Source of the DNA: Geoalkalibacter halelectricus
Lineage (GTDB): Bacteria; Desulfobacterota; Desulfuromonadia; Desulfuromonadales; Geoalkalibacteraceae
Direction: 5' to 3'
NCBI RefSeq assembly: GCF_025263685.1
Contig: NZ_CP092109.1
Coordinates: 1,985,001-2,049,000, forward strand
DNA length: 64,000 nt
Shown one piece after another: positions 44,786 through 53,435 of the stretch (its first letter is position 1; each line of letters starts with the position of its first letter). The notes beneath the pieces were generated by a model, which worked only from the letters and a program-made list of their open reading frames with translations, did no database searches and was not told the origin of the DNA. A program made the position numbers and the translations under genes.

Positions 44786-46660
44786 ATGCGAATCGTCATC
44801 GCCACTCTCCATGTTCGTCCCTCGGCCCAGGCCGTCGCCCTCGCCGCCGGATGCCTTGCCGCGGCCCTGCCGGAAGATCTGCGCAGACAAGCGCGTCTCG
44901 TGGATCTGTTTCCCGAGATGCCCTTGGACACCATGGCCGATGCCATCCTGGCACAGGAGCCCGAACTGGTCGCCATGCCGGTCTATGTCTGGAATCGCAC
45001 GATCCTGCTGCCCCTGGCCGCACGCCTGCGCGAGCGCCGGCCGCAACTGCGGCTGGTCGCCGGGGGTCCGGAGGCGGGAGCCGCACCGGAGGCCCTGCTT
45101 GACGAAGGCGGCTTCGACGCACTTGTTCAGGGCGAGGGCGAGGAGAGTTTTCGCGCCCTGGTGCAGGCGTTGGACAACCAGGACGAAACCCCGCTCCCGG
45201 GGGTTTTTCGACGCTCCCCCCGCGGACCCAGCACCGGGGCGGCGGCCCTTCTGCCCGATGTCGACTCTCTGACTTCGCCCTGGCTAAGCGGCGTTCTCGT
45301 ACCGCCGGCCGAGGGCGGCGTGCTCTGGGAAGTTGCCCGCGGCTGCCCCTTTGCCTGCGACTTCTGCTTCGACAGCCGCGGCAGCAACCGCATCCGTCCC
45401 CTGCCCTGGCCGCGCCTGGAAGCCGAGCTCGAGCTGTTCGTGCGCAGCCGTGTCGCGCAAATCTGGATCCTCGATTCGACCTTCAATTATCCCCCCGAGC
45501 GGGGCAAGAAGCTTCTGCGCCTACTCGCGGCCAAAGCGCCGCATATCCACTTCCACCTCGAAGCCAAGGCCGAATATCTCGATCGCGAGAGCGCCAAGCT
45601 GCTCGGCGCTATATCCTGCTCGGTGCAAGTCGGCCTGCAGTCGGCCCATCCGCGGGTGCTCAAGAACATCCACCGCGCCGCGGATCCCGAGGATTTCAAA
45701 AGCAAGATCCATCTGCTCGCCGCCGAAGGCGTCACCTACGGCCTCGACCTGATCTACGGCTTGCCCGGCGACAGCCTCGCCGGCTTCGGCGCCAGCCTCG
45801 ATTACGCCCTGGATCTGCGCCCCAACCATCTCGACATCTTTCCCCTCGCGGTTTTGCCCGGCACCGTGCTGCACCGCGAACGCGAGCGCCTCGGACTGCA
45901 ATGCGGCGCCGAGCCTCCCTATGAAATCATCGCCTCACCGAGCTTCAGCGGCCAAGACTTGCAACGTGCGCGGTTGCTGGCCGCGGCAGCCGACATTTTC
46001 TACAATCGCGGCCGCGCCGTGGGATTTTTCACTCCCCTGTGCCGCGGCGCCGGCATGAGCGCCCTGGGGCTGCTGGAAGAATTCCTCCATTGGCTGCAAA
46101 CCGAAAAGCGCTTCGACGAGGCGCAGCTTCTCGCCACCGAGCAGTGGCAACCACGCGCCATCCGCGATCTGCACATGGAGTTCACTCCCCATCTGCTCAA
46201 CAAAGTCGGCCGCAGCCATCTGCTGCCCGCGGCCAGGGATCTCATCCGCTACCACTACCACTACGCCGAAGCCCTGCTCGGGCCCGAAACCCTGCCCGTC
46301 GAAAGTGAACAGTTACGCGGCCGCGACCTCTGGACCACCCCCTGGCGCCTCAATCCGGCGGTGCGTCTGGTGCGTTTTCGCTACGAAATCATCGACCTGC
46401 TGCAGGTGGAAGAGATGGATCTCGAACAGTTCACCAACCTGTTTCGACCGGTGGGCTCGGCCGCCTTGTTCATCCGGCGCGGCTCCGAGGTATATTGCGA
46501 ATCCCTGGAGGAGGACTTCGCCAAGCTTCTGCACGGCAGTGACGGCAGCCACTCGCCTCGGGAGATTTTCGCCGGCAGCATCAACCGGCGCGAAGGGGAG
46601 GAATTTGTGGAATTCGCGGTGACCGAGGGGATTCTGCTGCCGCCCGCGGAATCGGGATAG
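44786..46660 (+). CDS. B12-binding-type radical SAM protein
   Basis: This 624-residue protein has an N-terminal cobalamin-binding-like domain (about 1-130, with VAMPVYVWNRTILLPLAA, LVAGGPEA and ALVQGEGEESF), then a radical SAM domain with C187, C191 and C194 (GCPFACDFCF) and the later VGLQSAHPRVLKNIHR and YGLDLIYGLPGDS. A C-terminal extension of about 200 residues follows. Cobalamin-type radical SAM enzymes often carry out methylations, but many of this group (DUF4080-like architecture) have no known product. The genomic neighbours (patatin, MXAN_5187) do not reveal the substrate. Confidence 0.82.
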   Translation: MRIVIATLHVRPSAQAVALAAGCLAAALPEDLRRQARLVDLFPEMPLDTMADAILAQEPELVAMPVYVWNRTILLPLAARLRERRPQLRLVAGGPEAGAAPEALLDEGGFDALVQGEGEESFRALVQALDNQDETPLPGVFRRSPRGPSTGAAALLPDVDSLTSPWLSGVLVPPAEGGVLWEVARGCPFACDFCFDSRGSNRIRPLPWPRLEAELELFVRSRVAQIWILDSTFNYPPERGKKLLRLLAAKAPHIHFHLEAKAEYLDRESAKLLGAISCSVQVGLQSAHPRVLKNIHRAADPEDFKSKIHLLAAEGVTYGLDLIYGLPGDSLAGFGASLDYALDLRPNHLDIFPLAVLPGTVLHRERERLGLQCGAEPPYEIIASPSFSGQDLQRARLLAAAADIFYNRGRAVGFFTPLCRGAGMSALGLLEEFLHWLQTEKRFDEAQLLATEQWQPRAIRDLHMEFTPHLLNKVGRSHLLPAARDLIRYHYHYAEALLGPETLPVESEQLRGRDLWTTPWRLNPAVRLVRFRYEIIDLLQVEEMDLEQFTNLFRPVGSAALFIRRGSEVYCESLEEDFAKLLHGSDGSHSPREIFAGSINRREGEEFVEFAVTEGILLPPAESG

Positions 46661-46697
46661 GGGGGCGGTCAGGCTCTCTGACCGCTCCCCTCCCACA

Positions 46698-46727
46698 CCA
46701 CCCGGCATGCGGGTCCGCACCGGGCGG
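46698..46727 (-). ncRNA. Structured element, possibly a group II intron or related remnant
   Basis: The sequence forms an eight-base stem with a shorter upper stem and a GGG/CCC loop. On the minus strand the one imperfect pair is a G-U wobble, while on the plus strand it would be A-C, so any RNA is probably read from the minus strand. The surrounding motif (CCGGGTGGTGTGGGAGGGG on the minus strand) resembles sequence I recall beside group II intron reverse transcriptase genes. No reverse transcriptase gene is here. The intron origin is a memory-based guess. Confidence 0.3.
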
Positions 46728-46884
46728 TTCGAGAAGTTGAGGTTATGAGAGCCGGGGAACACCGATCCGGTCAAAAACCCCGGCCCGGCTACGCCGGTCC
46801 GGCACTCCGGCTGGCGGCATAACCATGAAGGCTTTCCACCTTATTTCCGCCGCCCCCCTGTCCGAACATCGGTGCCAGCTCTCA

Positions 46885-47115
46885 TTCCCCCTGTGACGCC
46901 GCCGGAGTGCAGCGGAGGGCTTGCGGAAACAAACCGGCAAATGTTTGAGGCGGCAGCCGAGTTTTTGCCGGTTCCACAAACCTGTAGCGGAGCGCAGGGA
47001 ACCCACCGCCGCGATAGCGGCGGCGGGCAAGGAGGCGGGGGCGTCCTTTTTGTCCAGCTTTTTGGACGCGCAAAAAGCTGGGCGGCGCGCGGGGCCGCAA
47101 CCCTGCGGTTTTTTC
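46885..47115. repeat. Dispersed GC-rich repeat, long copy A
   Basis: This copy starts TTCCCCCTGTGACGCCGCCG and ends CCTGCGGTTTTTT. It contains a perfect ten-base hairpin (CCAGCTTTTT at 47054-47063 with its complement at 47072-47081). Copy B downstream shares both ends and the hairpin region but lacks about 80-95 central bases. The ORFs in it are on several frames and are not convincing. Confidence 0.85.
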
Positions 47116-47200
47116 TGTCTGCAACCCTGCTAAGCCCTAAAAACTCAAAAAATCAAGGACGTCCCCATTTTGTTTGTGCCAGCTTCGAAGCACCTTGATC

Positions 47201-47349
47201 TTCCCCCTGTGACGCCGCCGGAGTGCAGCGGAGACAACCCACCGGCGCGATAGCGGCGGCGGGCAAGGAGGCGGGGGCGTCCTTTTTGTCCAGGTTTTTG
47301 GACGCTCAAAAAGCTGGGCGGCGTGCGGGGCCGCTACCCTGCGGTTTTT
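47201..47349. repeat. Dispersed GC-rich repeat, short copy B
   Basis: This copy matches copy A closely at both ends (start TTCCCCCTGTGACGCCGCCG, end CCTGCGGTTTTT) in the same direction, with a few base changes, and lacks the middle segment of copy A. It ends about 50 bases before the start of the broken regulator gene, where a toxin gene would usually lie. Confidence 0.85.
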
Positions 47350-47400
47350 GATATGAAGTGGAAAAATCCTATCCTAGCTGGAAGCCGAGGAGAGCTCCTC

Positions 47401-47778
47401 ATGTCCCTTAAAATCCTGAAAGTCGGCATCATGTCGCGCGATAAGTTTAAGTAAAGAACCTTGGCCATTGCGCGTGGCACTTTCCATCCCCCGGCCGACG
47501 AACCGAAAGTCTGGTTCGAATCGTTGCGCTCCTTTGCCGAAGTACTGAACGAGGACAACCAGGAACTACTCCGCCTGATCCTGGAAAAGCAACCGCAATC
47601 CCTCCAGGAGCTTGAAGCTGCAAGCGGGCGCCGCAGCAGCAACCTGTCGCGCACTTTGCGCACCATGGAGCAATACGGGTTGGTTGAGCTAATCAAGGAC
47701 AAACGCTCCGTTCGGCCGGTAGTCAAAGCGACGGACATCCGGCTGGATATCCGCCTGCACCGTTCGAGCGCGGCCTGA
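47401..47778 (+). pseudogene. HVO_A0114-family DNA-binding protein broken by an in-frame TAA
   Basis: The frame from ATG 47401 reads MSLKILKVGIMSRDKFK, then TAA (47452-47454), then RTLAIARGTFHPPADEPKVW and on without a break to 47778. In this family (winged-helix, MarR-like, often antitoxins of DUF6516/TumE toxins) the block before and after the TAA is continuous, so the codon is a nonsense change in a normal gene. The winged helix is visible after it (QSLQELEAASGRRSSNLSRT). GAGGAG precedes the ATG. A shorter product could start at TTG 47461, but no ribosome binding site supports it. No toxin gene is seen next to it. Confidence 0.8.
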
Positions 47779-47932
47779 TCGCACTGGTGGTTTTTGGGAT
47801 CATCTCATCTTCCCCTGCCGCTGTACTGGCGAAGCGCTTTGGCGTCCACTCAAATGAAGATCCCCGGCGGGACGCAACCCGCCGACCCTGACCTTCTCCC
47901 CTGATTCGCCCAAATCACCCCCTCCCACATTT

Positions 47933-47949
47933 CTGGCCCTCCTCTTGCA
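47933..47949 (+). promoter_or_regulatory. Sigma-54 promoter of the flagellin-glycosylation operon
   Basis: CTGGCCCTCCTCTTGCA has the GG-N10-GC core of sigma-54 promoters, with the -24 box TGGC and the -12 box TTGCA. It lies about 85 bases before the start of the Maf-type gene, the first of the operon. Flagellar genes are often controlled by sigma-54, which agrees with a flagellar role. Confidence 0.72.
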
Positions 47950-48033
47950 CAAACTCCATGAAGAAAAATCTATTAAGTCAAATTTTTGGCTTTTCCCCAT
48001 AGTCCAGAAATTTCCAGTTTGAAAGGAAACGGA

Positions 48034-50514
48034 ATGTCGACACTTGGGACGGATAGCTTGGGTCCTTTTCTCACCAATCGATTTGGCGACCGCTATCTGC
48101 ATGAAGTCAATCGCAGTGCATTCAATGAGGTGGGAAGCGACACCCTCTATCAGCAACGTTTTGAGAAAGGGATGTTCGCATCTGACACGCTGCATGTGGT
48201 CATCGGGACCGATTCCGGCCTTTTGCTCCGCTATCTCCAAAAGCGCAATCTGCCTGAAGGAAGCCGCTATCTGTTTGTCGAGTTGGACAAGGTCATAAAT
48301 CGCCTGACCGCTGAAGGCCTTTTGGATGTCCTGCCCGGCAATGTTGCGATCACCACCGAAGAGTCTTTCTGGAAAAACGCTGAGGATTTTCAGATAACCA
48401 ATTATTTTTACCTTGAATCCGTCAAGCTGTGGGAATCGGTTGCCACCATTGATGGCTACCTGCCGGACTACCGAAATATTTCCACCCGGATTCAGGGTCT
48501 CATCAAAAACAAAGCCTTCAATCTTTCCTCAAACATCAGCCTGCGCTCCTTTATCGCCCAGCAAATTGAGAACATCCCCGACAACCGGATTCCCGGGGCA
48601 TTTCTCAAAGGCATGTTCAAGGGAAAAACTGCCGTCATTCTGGGCGGCGGACCTTCCCTCGATGAGTTGCTGCCGTGGGTATATGAACATCGCGACCAGA
48701 TTGCCATTTTTGCCGTTTCGCGTATTTCTCGCCGACTCCTTGAATTCGGGTTGACACCACATTTTGTGTTAAGCGTCGACCCACAGGAGCACAGTTCCAA
48801 CATCAGTCGCGAAATGCTCTTGTTCCCGGACGACACCATTTTCATCCACAACAACCATGTGGCCTCCCGATTACTGGCCCTCTGGAAAGGCCGCAGCATT
48901 TATCTCGGACTCAGGTTCCCATGGGAGACACCCCTGAACCATTTAAACATCCTGCCCTGGGGCCCGACCGTCACCAATACGGCACTGTGCGCCGTAACGG
49001 CAATGGGCTTTGGTCAGGCGATCCTTGTCGGGGTGGATTTATGCTACAGCCGCAACGGCATGACGCACGCTTTGGGAAGCTATGAGAGCGAGGCCGGACC
49101 AAAGCTCGACGACACGATTGTGGTAAAGACCAATTGTGGCGGTACGGCTGAAACCGACCCCGGCTATTTCAACGCCATCGCACAGTTGGCCGAGCAGGCC
49201 GCCGTGGCGATCAATAACGGCTGCAGAGTCATCTCGCCGGCAAAAGATGCCGCCCAGGTGCCTCATGTAGAGTTTGTACCCGCCGATACGATTACCATCC
49301 CCGAACCTTGCCTTTTCCCCAATAAAATCGTGGCGGACAGCATGCCTGAGAAAGACGCGACAGAACGTCGCGATGACATGCTTCATGTGTTGGGTGAACT
49401 TAACAGCGCAATCAAAAAAATGGGGGAAATACGCGCCCTGATAGTCGAGGCGTTAGAGTGTAACAATCGCCTGTTGACCCCTCAGGATACTAAGGTAGAC
49501 GCCCCTTTAAAAAAGCGGCTGGCTCAGATTGATCAGATTTTAAACCGGGATTTTTCCCAATGGGTACCCTTGCTCAAACAATTTGGTATCCGCGATTTCC
49601 TGAAAATAACCAAAGGCGACACGGTACGAAAACTGAGCCCCCTGGAAACTCAAAATTCTTGGAGAGCCTATTACGATGCCTACCTGAAAAGCACCGATGA
49701 GATCACGGCTCTTCTGAATGCATCCATAAAACGCGCCCAATGCCGACTGGAAGAAGACGCTCCAAATCCGGATTTTCAGAAAATCTTTGATCAATGGTCT
49801 GAAAACAAACAAGCATGGCGGATCTTTGCTTTTAAACATCGTCGCTTGGACATGGCGTCTCAGATCCCCGCCCACTTGGCCGATCGCGTAAAAAAGTGGG
49901 AGGCAGACGGTTGGGCATGGTTAAAGGCAAGACTTGAAGGGAAAAAACCCGTACCGGCGCGATCGTTGGATGCCGTACTTGGCAAATCCCTGAATCTGTT
50001 CTTGCAACGGAACGTCGCGGGACTGGAACGTCTGATTTCTGGCCTGGCACAACATCCGGACCAGGCGCACGCCCAAGAGTTGCAAGCTCTGGCCAATGGC
50101 TACCGATTTGAATTAAATGACAAACTTGACCGCGCCCTGGAGTGCTATCAGGTTCTCATCAGTGAAACCTTTACGCCATTGACGGAGGAAGCCCTGAGGC
50201 GTATAGCGGTCATTTGCCTGGAGCAAAAAAATATGGAAATGGCCCAATTGGCGCTGGAATGCCTGAGCAATGCTTCGCTCAGCTATAAGCCCAAATATGC
50301 CGATCTGCTGGCGGCTCTGGGTCGCAGACAGGAGGCTGCCGACCTCTATACTGAATACCTTGAAGCTGTCCCTTCGGATGTGGGTGTGTTGATGAAATTA
50401 GGAAAAAACTATCGCACGATGGGTGCCGAAGACGCAGCTCGAACGGTTTTCAGCATGATCCTCGAGCAAGACCCAAATAACATGGCGGCGCAAACGCTTC
50501 TTCAGGAGAACTGA
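48034..50514 (+). CDS. Motility-associated factor (Maf)-type flagellin glycosyltransferase
   Basis: This 826-residue protein has the DUF115/MptE-like core (KGKTAVILGGGPSLDELLPW near 197-216, then SVDPQEHSSN, WGPTVTNTALCAVTAMGFGQ and LVGVDLCYS near 330-336) typical of Maf proteins. These transfer pseudaminic or legionaminic acid to flagellin in the cytoplasm. The C-terminal part (about 670-826) looks like TPR repeats (LIERD-like helices, KLGKNYRTMGAEDAARTVF), probably for protein contact. I chose ATG 48034 with AAAGGAAA upstream. It is followed by the pseudaminic acid genes, which make its donor. Confidence 0.85.
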   Translation: MSTLGTDSLGPFLTNRFGDRYLHEVNRSAFNEVGSDTLYQQRFEKGMFASDTLHVVIGTDSGLLLRYLQKRNLPEGSRYLFVELDKVINRLTAEGLLDVLPGNVAITTEESFWKNAEDFQITNYFYLESVKLWESVATIDGYLPDYRNISTRIQGLIKNKAFNLSSNISLRSFIAQQIENIPDNRIPGAFLKGMFKGKTAVILGGGPSLDELLPWVYEHRDQIAIFAVSRISRRLLEFGLTPHFVLSVDPQEHSSNISREMLLFPDDTIFIHNNHVASRLLALWKGRSIYLGLRFPWETPLNHLNILPWGPTVTNTALCAVTAMGFGQAILVGVDLCYSRNGMTHALGSYESEAGPKLDDTIVVKTNCGGTAETDPGYFNAIAQLAEQAAVAINNGCRVISPAKDAAQVPHVEFVPADTITIPEPCLFPNKIVADSMPEKDATERRDDMLHVLGELNSAIKKMGEIRALIVEALECNNRLLTPQDTKVDAPLKKRLAQIDQILNRDFSQWVPLLKQFGIRDFLKITKGDTVRKLSPLETQNSWRAYYDAYLKSTDEITALLNASIKRAQCRLEEDAPNPDFQKIFDQWSENKQAWRIFAFKHRRLDMASQIPAHLADRVKKWEADGWAWLKARLEGKKPVPARSLDAVLGKSLNLFLQRNVAGLERLISGLAQHPDQAHAQELQALANGYRFELNDKLDRALECYQVLISETFTPLTEEALRRIAVICLEQKNMEMAQLALECLSNASLSYKPKYADLLAALGRRQEAADLYTEYLEAVPSDVGVLMKLGKNYRTMGAEDAARTVFSMILEQDPNNMAAQTLLQEN

Positions 50515-50518
50515 TCCC

Positions 50519-51547
50519 GTGCTCAATAGCTCGTCCATCCTTGTCACTGGGGGAACCGGCTCGTTCGGTCGTCGGTTTGTGCAAACGCTCCTGACCCGCT
50601 TCCCCCAGGTCCGGCGGATTGTCGTCTTCTCACGCGACGAACTCAAGCAATATGAGATGGCGCAGGAGTTCCCCAAGGAGCGTTTCCCTCAGATTCGCTA
50701 TTTCATCGGCGATGTTCGCGATGTCGACCGGTTGCGGCGCGCGATGGAAGGTATCGATATCGTGATTCATGCTGCGGCCCTCAAGCAGGTTCCGGTGGCG
50801 GAATATAATCCCTTCGAGTGTATCAAGACCAACGTTCTTGGCGCACAAAACGTTATTGAAGCCTGTTTTGATTCCAACGTCAAAAAGGTCGTGGCTCTCT
50901 CCACCGACAAAGCAGCCGCGCCCATCAATCTCTACGGTGCAACCAAACTTTGCTCAGACAAACTGTTTGTCGCCGCCAACCATATGCGCGGCAAGCGTGA
51001 CATCAAGTTGTCCGTGGTACGCTACGGTAACGTCATGGGCAGCCGCGGCAGCGTCATCCCCTTTTTCATCCAAAAGCGGCGCGAAGGCGTGCTCCCCATC
51101 ACCGACGAACGCATGACCCGCTTCAATATCACTCTCGACGAAGGGGTGGAATTAGTCCTGAGCGCCCTAAATCTCATGTGGGGCGGCGAAATCTTCGTTC
51201 CCAAAATCCCCAGCTATCGCATTACCGATCTAGCTCAGGCCGTCGACGGCAATTGCCGCACTGAAATCGTCGGTATCCGGCCCGGGGAAAAGCTCCACGA
51301 AGAAATGATCACCGAGACGGATTCTTTCAGCACCCTCGAATTTAAAGACTATTTTGTGATTTTGCCCTCCATGAGGCTTTGGGACGTGGATAAATTTATG
51401 GCCACGTTCAATGGTCGCCGTTGCCCGGATGGATTTTCCTACAACAGCGGCTCCAATAGCGAATGGCTCAGCGTCGAGCAGTTGCGCGATTTGATCCGCA
51501 TCCATGTCGATCCGGAAGGCCACCGCCGCAAGGATGACTTTTTGTGA
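50519..51547 (+). CDS. pseB: UDP-GlcNAc 4,6-dehydratase (inverting) PseB
   Basis: This 342-residue short-chain dehydrogenase-type enzyme takes UDP-GlcNAc to the 4-keto-6-deoxy-L-arabino sugar, the first step of pseudaminic acid synthesis. NAD(P) binding is at VTGGTGSFGRRF (about 9-20), a lysine-aspartate catalytic region at STDKAAAPINLYGATK (about 128-143), and the family-type HAAALKQVP. The start is GTG four bases after the maf stop. It ends with an overlap (GTGA) into pseC. Confidence 0.95.
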   Translation: MLNSSSILVTGGTGSFGRRFVQTLLTRFPQVRRIVVFSRDELKQYEMAQEFPKERFPQIRYFIGDVRDVDRLRRAMEGIDIVIHAAALKQVPVAEYNPFECIKTNVLGAQNVIEACFDSNVKKVVALSTDKAAAPINLYGATKLCSDKLFVAANHMRGKRDIKLSVVRYGNVMGSRGSVIPFFIQKRREGVLPITDERMTRFNITLDEGVELVLSALNLMWGGEIFVPKIPSYRITDLAQAVDGNCRTEIVGIRPGEKLHEEMITETDSFSTLEFKDYFVILPSMRLWDVDKFMATFNGRRCPDGFSYNSGSNSEWLSVEQLRDLIRIHVDPEGHRRKDDFL

Positions 51548-52716
51548 AATTTGCGCCAATCCCATACGGTCGCCAGGAGATAACGGCCGACGATATCGAG
51601 GCCGTTCAGGCGGTGCTGCAATCCGACTTTCTGACCCAGGGGCCGGTGGTGGAGGCGTTTGAGCAGGCGATCTCTGGCTATTGCCGCGCGGGTTACGGCG
51701 TGGCGACCAACAGCGCAACATCCGCATTACATCTGGCCTGCCTGGCCTTGGAGCTTGGTCCTGGCGATTGGCTATGGACCAGCCCCATCACTTTTGTGGC
51801 TTCAGCCAACTGCGGGTTGTATTGCGGGGCAAAGGTCGACTTTGTCGATATCAATCCACAGAACTACAATCTCTGCCCGCAAGCTCTCGAAAGCAAACTA
51901 AAGGACGCGAAGCAGCAAGGTCGGCTGCCCAAAGTTGTCGTTGCGGTGCACCTCGCCGGCCACCCCTGTGATATGCGCGCCATCCATGCCTTATCCGAGC
52001 AATACGGGTTTCGGATCATTGAAGATGCCTCCCATGCCGTTGGCGCATACGTCCTCAATGAACCGGTCGGCAGCGGACGCTTCAGCGACATCACCGTTTT
52101 CAGTTTTCATCCCGTCAAAATCATCACGACTGGCGAAGGAGGTATCGCGCTGACCAACAACCCCGACTGGGCCAGGCGGATGAGATTGCTGCGCAGCCAT
52201 GGGGTGACGCGCGATCCTGATTGTATGGATCAGGCTCCGGACGGGCCCTGGTATTATCAGCAGGTCGATCTCGGGTTCAATTACCGCATGACGGATTTTC
52301 AGGCGGCGCTTGGCCTGAGTCAGTTGCAGCGGCTTGACGAATTTGTCTCCCGTCGCCAGGAGTTGGCGAAGCGCTATAGCCGGCTGCTTGCCCACCTACC
52401 TGTAACCCTTCCCCAGTTCAACCCAGAGACGCGATCGGCCTGCCATCTTTATATAATTCGGTTGCAGTTGGACCAAATCTTAGTTTCGCACCGAGCGGTG
52501 TTTGAGGAGCTTCGGACGCAAGGAATCGGCGTCAACCTTCACTACATTCCGGTCCATACCCAGCCCTATTATCGGACAATGGGATTTGCCCCAGGGGATT
52601 TTCCCCAGGCAGAAAAATATTATACCGAGGCGATGAGCCTGCCCCTGTTTCCAGGTATGTCGGATCAGCAACAGGATCGGGTCGTTACGGCATTGCAAAA
52701 GGCTCTCACGTTATGA
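51544..52716 (+). CDS. pseC: UDP-4-amino-sugar transaminase PseC
   Basis: This 390-residue PLP-dependent DegT/DnrJ-family enzyme adds the 4-amino group to the product of PseB. The internal aldimine lysine is in FSFHPVKIITTGEGG (about 180-194), with IIEDASHAVGA before it (about 158-168) and the N-terminal VATNSATSALHLA. The start is GTG overlapping the pseB stop, and the gene overlaps pseF by four bases. Confidence 0.94.
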   Translation: MKFAPIPYGRQEITADDIEAVQAVLQSDFLTQGPVVEAFEQAISGYCRAGYGVATNSATSALHLACLALELGPGDWLWTSPITFVASANCGLYCGAKVDFVDINPQNYNLCPQALESKLKDAKQQGRLPKVVVAVHLAGHPCDMRAIHALSEQYGFRIIEDASHAVGAYVLNEPVGSGRFSDITVFSFHPVKIITTGEGGIALTNNPDWARRMRLLRSHGVTRDPDCMDQAPDGPWYYQQVDLGFNYRMTDFQAALGLSQLQRLDEFVSRRQELAKRYSRLLAHLPVTLPQFNPETRSACHLYIIRLQLDQILVSHRAVFEELRTQGIGVNLHYIPVHTQPYYRTMGFAPGDFPQAEKYYTEAMSLPLFPGMSDQQQDRVVTALQKALTL

Positions 52717-53435
52717 ACATCGCAGTGATACCCGCTCGCGGCGGCAGCAAGCGTATCCCGCGAAAAAATATTAAACCGTTCGGCGGAAAGCCGATGATTG
52801 CCTGGTCCATCGAGGCGGCGCGGGACAGCGGCTGTTTTGAGCGGATCATTGTCTCGACAGATGATCAAGAGATTGCTTCCGTCAGTGTAGCTTGCGGTGC
52901 CGAGGTGCCTTTTCTGCGACCTGCAAATTTGGCGGACGATCAGACCGGAACCGCCGCGGTGGTGCGACATGCCCTGCAATGGCTGCAGGGCCAGGGGCAG
53001 CAAGTGGCGTATGTCTGCTGTCTCTATGCCACTGCGCCCTTCGTTGCCCCGGATGATCTGAGAAAGGGGCTGGTTGCTTTGCAAAACGCTCCCGATAAGC
53101 ACTATGCGTTCTCAGTCACCAGCTTTGCGTTTCCGATCCAGAGGGCCATTCGCATGCATCCGCAAGGCGGTGTCGAACCCTTCCAGCCGGAATGCATTCC
53201 CCTGCGCTCTCAGGATCTGGAAGAGGCCTACCATGACGCCGGCCAGTTTTACTGGGGGCGACCGGAAGCCTTTTTGTCAGGCATTTCGGTGTTTGCCCGT
53301 CATTCAATCCCCATCGTTCTGCCCCGCCACCGGGTGCAGGACATTGATACCCCTGAAGATTGGGTGCGGGCCGAATATCTGCACAAGGCCATGATGATGG
53401 CGGCGGAAGATGATGCGCATCGCAATCCGAGCTGA
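52713..53435 (+). CDS. pseF: Pseudaminic acid cytidylyltransferase PseF
   Basis: This 240-residue enzyme activates pseudaminic acid with CTP to CMP-Pse. The nucleotide-binding opening is IPARGGSKRIPRKNIKPFGG (about 5-24), followed by CMP-sugar synthetase features such as STDDQEIASVS and CLYATAPFVAPDDL. The ATG overlaps the pseC stop. Confidence 0.93.
   Translation: MNIAVIPARGGSKRIPRKNIKPFGGKPMIAWSIEAARDSGCFERIIVSTDDQEIASVSVACGAEVPFLRPANLADDQTGTAAVVRHALQWLQGQGQQVAYVCCLYATAPFVAPDDLRKGLVALQNAPDKHYAFSVTSFAFPIQRAIRMHPQGGVEPFQPECIPLRSQDLEEAYHDAGQFYWGRPEAFLSGISVFARHSIPIVLPRHRVQDIDTPEDWVRAEYLHKAMMMAAEDDAHRNPS

Larger units (their letters stand above)
46661..47400. other. Repeat-rich non-coding interval
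   Basis: This 740-base stretch has no convincing gene. It holds a structured palindrome near 46,700, two copies of a longer GC-rich repeat (46885-47115 and 47201-47349), and several smaller hairpins such as the one at 47054-47081. Short open frames across it are scraps without ribosome binding sites. It looks like accumulated mobile-element debris. Confidence 0.7.

Noticed and set aside
47865-47884. GC hairpin (CGGCGGG stem) between the broken regulator and the sigma-54 promoter
   Set aside because: It is stable, but no T-run follows on either strand, so I did not call it a terminator.
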